Shown here: positions 57,538-64,000 of the stretch, in pieces
Layout: each line of letters opens with the position of its first letter
How positions within the stretch are numbered: position 1 is the stretch's first letter
Source: Nephrocerus scutellatus
Lineage: Eukaryota > Arthropoda > Insecta > Diptera > Pipunculidae
DNA length: 64,000 nucleotides
Assembly (NCBI GenBank): GCA_947095585.1
Contig: OX352763.1
Coordinates: 47,521,481 to 47,585,480 of the forward strand
Reading direction: 5' to 3'
Made by a program: the position numbers and the translations under genes
Notes under the pieces: model-generated
Seen by the model: only the letters and a program-made list of their open reading frames with translations
Database searches by the model: none
What the model was told of the DNA's origin: nothing

Positions 57538-58830
57538 ACTTATTCGCTTGATAGTCGCAGAAATGTTTACTGTTTTAACGCTAGTACTGCCGGAGGCGGT
57601 GTAGAATAAAAATAGCCAGGTTACTCTCGTCCATTCTCAAACCCATTCGCATTTCTCGTTGCACATCTCAAGCCCACAAGTATACCATTGAGCCCATCTT
57701 TAGACGTATCGACTAAAATACAATGATTCCTTTTTGAACAGCACAAAGGAATGATTTGCTAGATTATATTTTACGCATCTGTATCCCCTTCCCTAGCTAC
57801 GACAAATAGTAGACGCATGTGCATAGACATCTCCTGTTTTTCCTCCTCCTCCTAAATTCCTGCACGCCTAGCGTGGGCGTACAAGAATTTAGGAGGTGTA
57901 AACCATTTGAGCGTCCGTACATTTAAATAAAATAACTAAACCTTTTTTTTAAATGTGAGTGCTGGGACTCACGAGGATTGATGTGTAAACATGTCAGTTA
58001 ACATCATCATATATATTCCCTTTACGATGCTAACTAACATTTTTGCACATCAATCCTATCCTATATTGTGCAATAATTTTGATAACGATATTTTATATGC
58101 TAAAATGCATTCTAATCATTCATTTCATTCTCTTAAATACATTTAATTTCGGCTCTTTGGGATGGTTAAAAATGAATTCAAAGAAGTTGAGAAACCAACA
58201 TTCGTCTCAAAAGCCAAATGGACAAGACCCGACGCTTTTGTCACAGAAGCAAACTAGGCCTACTTCGCAACCTACCTACTTCGAGAAAGGCGGATCCCGA
58301 ACTAGAAACTATTTAAAAAGCGGTATCTAACATCAGAAGGACGCATAATAAAGATATTTTAATTAAACTGAATGAAAGACCAACGACGATCAGTCTTCCA
58401 GCAGAAAAAACAAATAAGCTATTGGCAATAGATACGTTTGAAATTTAATGGGTCGTCTGTTGCATCCGCGAATTAATACATCTCAAAAGGAGCGCAAAAA
58501 CAGAGAAGGTGACAAAAAGGTTTGTAGGAGATATCAAAATCGGCGCCTAACATTGAGCTGTTCACAAATTTTCAGCTGTCTAGGTCGTGAGAATGTGGTT
58601 AAAAAGGAGCTCAAAGAAGTAGAAAAAAACCAACCCATCACACTTGCCATACGCGACACCTGACACACCCGGAATATAAAAAATGCTATTTTGGACTTAG
58701 ACACTCATAAAATTTCTGCTCTTTAGGTGGAAGGTGGTTCAAAAGGACCTCAAAGCAGTCGAAAATACAGACAAAAGGGGTCAAGTCAAGTTAAATAAAA
58801 TTTTTAAAAAAGGTTATGTATGTCTTTTTT
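57538..58830. other. Non-coding stretch with possible non-LTR ORF1 remnants
   Basis: No convincing gene. Plus-strand frames at 58170-58330 and 58448-58663 are hydrophilic and basic. The second reads VKKELKEVEKNQPITLAIRD, which might derive from an ORF1/gag-like protein of a non-LTR element but has no zinc knuckle. The segment 58735-58815 is shared with 36960-37055. Confidence 0.35.
57848..57896. repeat. Near-perfect 21-bp inverted repeat
   Basis: The left arm CCTCCTAAATTCCTGCACGC(C) and right arm GGCGTACAAGAATTTAGGAG(G) are complementary with two mismatches around a 7-base loop (57869-57875). It would fold as a strong hairpin. Confidence 0.85.
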
Positions 58831-59047
58831 AAATTCTCTATATTAACTTCGCGTACACGTGGCTGGCTGGTCAGATTTTCTGATCAATTTTTAACCCACT
58901 TCCCAAAGCCCAATTTTATTGAAATTTTGCACACATATATATTTCTGGTGACAATACTTTCTATTAAAATTTGAGGCCCCTCGGACCTCAGGGTCGGGGT
59001 CAAATATTTTACAAAATTTACCCAATTTTTTTAAAATTTCATACAAA
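58831..59047 (+). mobile_element. DINE-like element truncated by LTR
   Basis: Head AAATTCTCTATATTAACTTC, short GGCTGGCTGG, one core unit to TTTCATACAAA, then directly the LTR start TGTTGTGAGG at 59048. Part of it (from GGTGACAATACTTTC at about 58947) is the segment carried in later array units. Confidence 0.8.
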
Positions 59048-59654
59048 TGTTGTGAGGAAAAATTCGAACGGACGAATTTTCCCACCACCAAGTTAAAATA
59101 ATAAACAAAAAATTTAACATCGAAATTGTCTAGTTTTGTTTTCTAGCAAAAAAATATACCATCGGGCGCACCCTGTTCCCACGCAGTGCAGCCAACAAAT
59201 GCATATAAAATCAAAATAGCTAAAACCACATCACGCCACCGGATTGACCAATCACAGCGCAGCACGCTATTTAGAAATTTTGCCATGAAAATGGTATAAA
59301 AGGGCGAGCACGTATGCGCTTTCCAGGGTTTAAGCTCGTCTCAAGCTTACACGTACGCATCGCTCAGGGTGCTCACTTGTCTCAGGCTCACGCCCACAAG
59401 TCGCTCAGGATTGACGCTCGTCTCGAACTACGCCCACACACCGCTCAGGATTCTAACTTGTCTCAGGCTCACGCCCACAAGTCGCTCAGGATTTACGCTC
59501 GTCTCGAACTACGTCCACACACCGCTCAGGATTCTCACTTGTCTCAGCGTGCCGGTGACAATACTTTCTATTAAAATTTGAGGCCCCTCGGACCTCGGGG
59601 TCGGGGTCAAATATTTTACAAAATTTACCCAATTTTTTTAAAATTTTATACAAA
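59048..59654 (+). repeat. LTR/DINE array unit A (607 bp)
   Basis: It starts at the LTR end TGTTGTGAGG, with a TATA box at 59295 and R-region repeats of 81 bp (two 40-base halves around CGCTCAGGATT). It then passes at CTTGTCTCAGCGTGCCGGTG into about 100 bp of DINE-like core that leads to the next LTR start. Confidence 0.9.
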
Positions 59655-60716
59655 TGTTGTGAGGAAAAATTCGAACGGACGAATTTTCCCACCACCAAGT
59701 TAAAATAATAAACAAAAAATTTAACATCGAAATTGTCTAGTTTTGTTTTCTAGCAAAAAAATATACCATCGGGTGCACCCTGTTCCCACGCAGTGCAGCC
59801 AACAAATGCATATAAAATCAAAATAGCTAAAACCACGTCACGCCACCGGATTGACCAATCACAGCGCAGCACGCTATTTAGAAATTTTGCCATGAAAATG
59901 GTATAAAAGGGCGAGCACGTAGGCGCTTTCCAGGGTTTAAGCTCGTATCAAGCTTACACGTACGCATCGCTCAGGGTGCTCACTTGTCTCAGGCTCACGC
60001 CCACAAGTCGCTCAGGATTGACGCTCGTCTCGAACTAAGCCCACACACCGCTCAGGATTCTAACTTGTCTCAGGCTCACGCCCACAAGTCGCTCAGGATT
60101 TACGCTCGTCTCGAACTACGTCCACACACCGCTCAGGATTCTCACTTGTCGCAGGCTCACGCCCACAAGTCGCTCAGGATTTATGCTCGTCTCAAGCTTG
60201 TTTTCTAGCAAAAAATATACTATCGGGTGCACCCTGTTCCCACGCAGTCCAGCCAACAAATGCATTTAAAATCAAAATAGCTAAAACCACATCACGCCAC
60301 CGGATTGACCAATCACAGCGCAGCACGCTATTTAGAAATTTTGCCATGCAAAATGGTATAAAAGGGCGAGCACGTAGGCGCTTTCCAGGGTTTAAGCTCG
60401 TCTCAAGCATACACGTACGCATCGCTAAGGGTGCTCACTTGTCCCAGTCTCACACCCACAAGTCGCTCAGGATTGACGCTCGTCTCGAACTACGCTCCCG
60501 CATCGCTCAGGATTCTCACTTGTCTTAGGCTCACGCCCACAAGTCGCTCAGGATTGACGCTCATCTTGAACTACGCTCACGCATCGCTCAGGATTCTCAC
60601 TAGTCTCAGCGTGCCGGTGACAATACTTTCTATTAAAATTTGAGGCCCCTCGGACCTCGGGGTCGGGGTCAAATATTTTACAAAATTTACCCAATTTTTT
60701 TAAAATTTTATACAAA
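59655..60716 (+). repeat. LTR/DINE array unit B+C (1062 bp)
   Basis: A full unit (TATA box at 59902) is followed at about 60197 by an inner, shorter LTR copy. That copy lacks the LTR start and enters at TTGTTTTCTAGCAAAAAATA (TATA box at 60357). The unit ends again with DINE-like core. The junction follows CTCGTCTCAAGCTTG. Confidence 0.9.
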
Positions 60717-61323
60717 TGTTGTGAGGAAAAATTCGAACGGACGAATTTTCCCACCACCAAGTTAAAATAATAAACAAAAAATTTAACATCGAAATTGTCT
60801 AGTTTTGTTTTCTAGCAAAAAAATATACCATCGGGTGCACCCTGTTCCCACGCAGTGCAGCCAACAAATGCATATAAAATCAAAATAGCTAAAACCACAT
60901 CACGCCACCGGATTGACCAATCACAGCGCAGCACGCTATTTAGAAATTTTGCCATGAAAATGGTATAAAAGGGCGAGCACGTAGGCGCTTTCCAGGGTTT
61001 AAGCTCGTCTCAAGCTTACACGTACGCATCGCTCAGGGTGGTCACTTGTCTCAGGCTCACGCCCACAAGTCGCTCAGGATTGACGCTCGTCTTGAACTAC
61101 GCCCACACACCGCTCAGGATTCTAACTTGTCTCAGGCTCACGCCCACAAGTCGCTCAGGATTTACGCTCGTCTCGAACTACGTCCACACACCGCTCAGGA
61201 TTCTCACTTGTCTCAGCGTGCCGGTGACAATACTTTCTATTAAAATTTGAGGCCCCTCGGACCTCGGGGTCGGGGTCAAATATTTTACAAAATTTACCCA
61301 ATTTTTTTAAATTTTTATACAAA
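60717..61323 (+). repeat. LTR/DINE array unit D (607 bp)
   Basis: Same length and order as unit A, TATA box at 60964. It starts 1669 bp after unit A, so A+B+C is repeated as D+E+F. Confidence 0.9.
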
Positions 61324-62383
61324 TGTTGTGAGGAAAAATTCGAACGGACGAATTTTCCCACCACCAAGTTAAAATAATAAACAAAAAATTTAGCATCGAA
61401 ATTGTCTAGTTTTGTTTTCTAGCAAAAAAATATACCATCGGGTGCACCCTGTTCCCACGCAGTGCAGCCAACAAATGCATATAAAATCAAAATAGCTAAA
61501 ACCACATCACGCCACCGGATTGACCAATCACAGCGCAGCACGCTATTTAGAAATGTTGCCATGAAAATGGTATAAAAGGGCGAGCACGTAGGCGCTTTCC
61601 AGGGTTTAAGCTCGTCTCAAGCTTACACGTACGCATCGCTCAGGGTGCTCACTTGTCTCAGGCTCACGCCCACAAGTCGCTCAGGATTGACGCTCGTCTC
61701 GAACTACGCCCACACACCGCTCAGGATTCTAACTTGTATCAGGCTCACGCCCACAAGTCGCTCAGGATTTACGCTCGTCTCGAACTACGACACACCGCTC
61801 AGGATTCTCACTTGTCGCAGGCTCACGCCCACAAGTCGCTCAGGATTTATGCTCGTCTCAAGCTTGTTTTCTAGCAAAAAAATATACTATCGGGAGCACC
61901 CTGTTCCCACGCAGTCCAGCCAACAAATGCATTTAAAATCAAAATAGCTAAAACCACATCACGCCACCGGATTGACCAATCACAGCGCAGCACGCTATTT
62001 AGAAATTTTGCCATGCAAAATGGTATAAAAGGGCGAGCACGTAGGCGCTTTCCAGGGTTTAAGCTCGTCTCAAGCATACACGTACGCATCGCTAAGGGTG
62101 CTCACTTGTCCCAGTCTCACACCCACAAGTCGCTCAGGATTGACGCTCGTCTCGAACTACGCTCCCGCATCGCTCAGGATTCTCACTTGTCTTAGGCTCA
62201 CGCCCACAAGTCGCTCAGGATTGACGCTCGTCTTGAACTACGCTCACGCATCGCTCAGGATTCTCACTTGTCTCAGCGTGCCGGTGACAATACTTTCTAT
62301 TGAAATTTGAGGCCCCTCGGACCTCGGGGTCGGGGTCAAATATTTTACAAAATTTACCCAATTTTTTTAAAATTTTATACAAA
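61324..62383 (+). repeat. LTR/DINE array unit E+F (1060 bp)
   Basis: Same composite form as B+C, TATA boxes at 61571 and 62024. The inner copy starts at about 61864 with the same CAAGCTTGTTTTCTAGC junction. Confidence 0.9.
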
Positions 62384-63052
62384 TGTTGTGAGGAAAAATT
62401 CGAACGGACGAATTTTCCCACCACCAAGTTAAAATAATAAACAAAAAATTTAACATCGAAATTGTCTAGTTTTGTTTTCTAGCAAAAAAATATACCATCG
62501 GGTGCACCCTGTTCCCACGCAGTGCAGCCAACAAATGCATATAAAATCAAAATAGCTAAAACCACATCACGCCACCGGATTGACCAATCACAGCGCAGCA
62601 CGCTATTTAGAAATTTTGCCATGAAAATGGTATAAAAGGGCGAGCACGTAGGCGCTTTCCAGGGTTTAAGCTCGTCTCAAGCTTACACGTACGCATCTCA
62701 GGCTCACGCCCACAAGTCGCTCAGGATTGACGCTCGTCTCGAACTACGCCCACACACCGCTCAGGATTCTAACTTGTCTCAGGCTCACGCCCACAAGTCG
62801 CTCAGGATTTACGCTCGTCTCGAACTACGTCCACACACCGCTCAGGATTCTGACTTGTCGCGGGCTCACGCCCACAAGTCGCTCAGGATTTACGGTTCGT
62901 CTCGAACTACGTCCACACTTCGCTCAGGATTCTCACTTGTCTCAGCGTGCCGGTGACAATACTTTCTATTAAAATTTGAGGCCCCTCGGACCTCGGGGTC
63001 GGGGTCAAATATTTTACAAAATTTACCCAATTTTTTTAAAATTTTATACAAA
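62384..63052 (+). repeat. LTR/DINE array unit G (669 bp)
   Basis: TATA box at 62631. It has lost a few R-region bases near 62697 but has an extra repeat copy downstream, so it is about 62 bp longer than A and D. It ends with DINE-like core before the last, full LTR. Confidence 0.9.
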
Positions 63053-63247
63053 TGTTGTGAGGAAAAATTCGAACGGACGAATTTTCCCACCACCAAGTTA
63101 AAATAATAAACAAAAAATTTAACATCGAAATTGTCTAGTTTTGTTTTCTAGCAAAAAATATACCATCGGGTGCACTCTGTTCCCACGCAGTGCAGCCAAC
63201 AAATGCATATAAAATCAAAATAGCTAAAACCACATCACGCCACCGGA

Positions 63248-63306
63248 TTGACCAATCACAGCGCAGCACGCTATTTAGAAATTTTGCCATGAAAATGGTA
63301 TAAAAG
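63248..63306 (+). promoter_or_regulatory. LTR promoter (CCAAT and TATA boxes)
   Basis: TTGACCAATCACAGCGC and, about 45 bases on, GGTATAAAAGGGCGAGCAC. The same pair is present in all eight LTR-derived segments of the array (TATA at 59295, 59902, 60357, 60964, 61571, 62024, 62631, 63299). Confidence 0.8.
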
Positions 63307-63631
63307 GGCGAGCACGTAGGCGCTTTCCAGGGTTTAAGCTCGTCTCAAGCTTACACGTACACATCGCTCAGGGTGGTCACTTGTCTCAGGCTCACGCCCA
63401 CAAGTCGCTCAGGATTGACACTCGTCTCTAGCTACGCTCACGCATTGCTCAGGACTCTCACTTGTCTCAGGCGCTCGCCAGCACGTCACCCGGGATCTAC
63501 GCTCGCCTAAGGCTAGCGCATCACTCAGGACTCACGCTCGTCCAAGGCTAGCGCATCGCTCAGTACTTACGCTCGTCTAAGGCTAGCGCATCGTTCAGGA
63601 TTTTTGCTTGTCTCAGGCTTAAATTATAAGT

Positions 63632-63637
63632 AATAAA
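63632..63637 (+). promoter_or_regulatory. Poly(A) signal AATAAA of the LTR
   Basis: AATAAA within AATAAAAATAAAGAAATAAA. It occurs only in the last LTR copy; the upstream array units lack it. Confidence 0.6.
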
Positions 63638-63760
63638 AATAAAGAAATAAAGAAAACATAATTCGAAGAGTCACCAAATATAAATTTTATTGTAACGACC
63701 CCTCTCTCTGAACCCTGGTCACGCTGAGTTTACCCCGGCTGGGAAAACTCCGTTACAATT

Positions 63761-63778
63761 AGCGCCCGAGCAGGGACT
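63761..63778 (+). other. Primer binding site, lysine-tRNA-like
   Basis: AGCGCCCGAGCAGGGACT lies three bases after the LTR end. It closely resembles the complement of the 3' end of tRNA-Lys(UUU) (TGGCGCCCGAACAGGGAC), with differences at the first bases and one internal base. The tRNA call is an inference from that likeness. Confidence 0.6.
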
Positions 63779-63846
63779 CTTCGTCCAAAGAAAAGAATAT
63801 ACATTAATATATAACTTCTTGGCAAAAGAAAATTACAAAAGACAAG

Positions 63847-64000
63847 ATGGTCAAGACTAGCTAGGTGTATACGCTCTCGAAAGAAGAGTTACAAACATAT
63901 ATGACCGAGTTCAGGCTGGACGCTAGCGGTGAATTAGACAAGTTGAGGAAGCGCTTCTCAACCTATATCGCTGGTCGATACGTCACATCGGACGTCGAGG
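63847..64000 (+). pseudogene. Start of a gag-like frame, with early stop, cut by window end
   Basis: The ATG at 63847 is followed by a TAG at codon 6. The same frame is then open to the window end (51 codons) and reads LSKEELQTYMTEF, LRKRFSTYI and so on, a charged helical start similar to the N-termini of gag proteins of insect gypsy-type elements. An in-frame ATG at 63901 could still start translation. The stop may be an inactivating change or lie before the real start. The rest of gag and pol lies outside the window. Confidence 0.55.

Larger units (their letters stand above)
63053..63757 (+). mobile_element. 5' LTR of an LTR retrotransposon, full length
   Basis: It starts TGTTGTGAGG and ends CGTTACA (about 705 bp). 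U3 has a hairpin (AAAATTCG/CGAATTTT), a CCAAT box (TTGACCAATCACAG, about 63248) and a TATA box at 63299. The R region has CGCTCAGGA repeats that decay to AAGGCTAGCGCATCGCTCAG. Then come AATAAA and a U5 with CCCCTCTCTCTGAACCC. Followed by a primer binding site and gag-like frame, so this is the 5' LTR; the element continues past the window. It is most likely Ty3/gypsy or a related group; the group cannot be fixed. Confidence 0.88.

Noticed and set aside
59314..63000. Repeated open frames of the LSQAHAHKSLRIDARLELRP type on the plus strand
   Set aside because: They arise because the LTR R-region repeat is 81 bp, a multiple of three. They have no independent start context and two frames are open over the same DNA.
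59340..63480. CRISPR-like look of the short regular repeats
   Set aside because: The repeats are 40/81 bp without unique spacers, they lie inside an LTR, and the sequence is eukaryotic.
1..64000. tRNA or rRNA genes
   Set aside because: I looked for A-box/B-box pairs such as GGTTCRANTCC and found none convincing on either strand; the tRNA-like match at 63761 is a primer binding site.

Overview
This window looks like repeat-rich, gene-poor DNA from an insect nuclear genome, most likely a higher dipteran and plausibly a tephritid fruit fly. The reasons are base composition, the lack of any prokaryotic gene layout, and the set of transposable elements: rosa-type (DD41D) and DD34D mariners, Jockey-, R1/LOA- and RTE-like non-LTR retrotransposons, a MULE/Phantom-like transposase, Helitron-like ends and LTR elements. 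The rosa lineage of mariner was described from tephritids (Ceratitis rosa), which is the main hint for the family. The species cannot be fixed from the sequence. I found no convincing host protein gene, tRNA, rRNA or CRISPR array; every recognisable coding region belongs to a mobile element.

The dominant repeat is an AT-rich interspersed family present in about 25 pieces on both strands (0.5-4.6, 10.2, 28.2-31.8, 33.3, 35.7-36.9, 43.2, 44.9-50.7, 53.2-55.0, 57.4, 58.8 kb). A full copy has a head (AAATTCTCTATATTAACTTC, then GCGTGCCCGTGGC and a tetranucleotide run), a core of tandem units of about 115-120 bp each centred on TACACATGTGTA, and a tail (TAGAGAATTTACA, then ATTTTTATGGGTTG and a T run). 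Head and tail share an inverted AAATTCTCTA. This conserved-block/tandem-core layout resembles DINE-1/Helentron-associated elements, and I call it DINE-like throughout; that class is an inference.

Layout. 0-4.6 kb: DINE-like copies. 6-10 kb: two Helitron-like ends of one family. 11-12.4 kb: decayed R1/LOA-type pol with RNase H. 19.3-22 kb: a mariner pseudogene with a Jockey-like element inside its 5' part. 23.6-24.2 kb: non-LTR RT fragment. 24.8-27.1 kb: a GC-rich tandem array split by an RTE-like element. 28-36.9 kb: DINE-like copies and an intact rosa mariner. 37-41 kb: two more RT relics and a Helitron-like end. 43.9-44.4 kb: a foldback element. 45.5 kb: the start of a MADF-domain protein, possibly PIF/Harbinger. 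50.8-53.0 kb: a MULE relic abutting an LTR-like sequence. 55-56.9 kb: an RTE fragment and a second, nearly identical intact rosa mariner.

58.8-64 kb is the most unusual part. An LTR lies next to a DINE-like copy, and the joint DINE/LTR segment has been amplified in tandem with a higher-order period of about 1.67 kb, giving eight TATA-box promoters in 4 kb. Only the last copy continues through a poly(A) signal, LTR end, lysine-tRNA-like primer binding site and the start of a gag-like frame that carries a stop codon and runs off the window.
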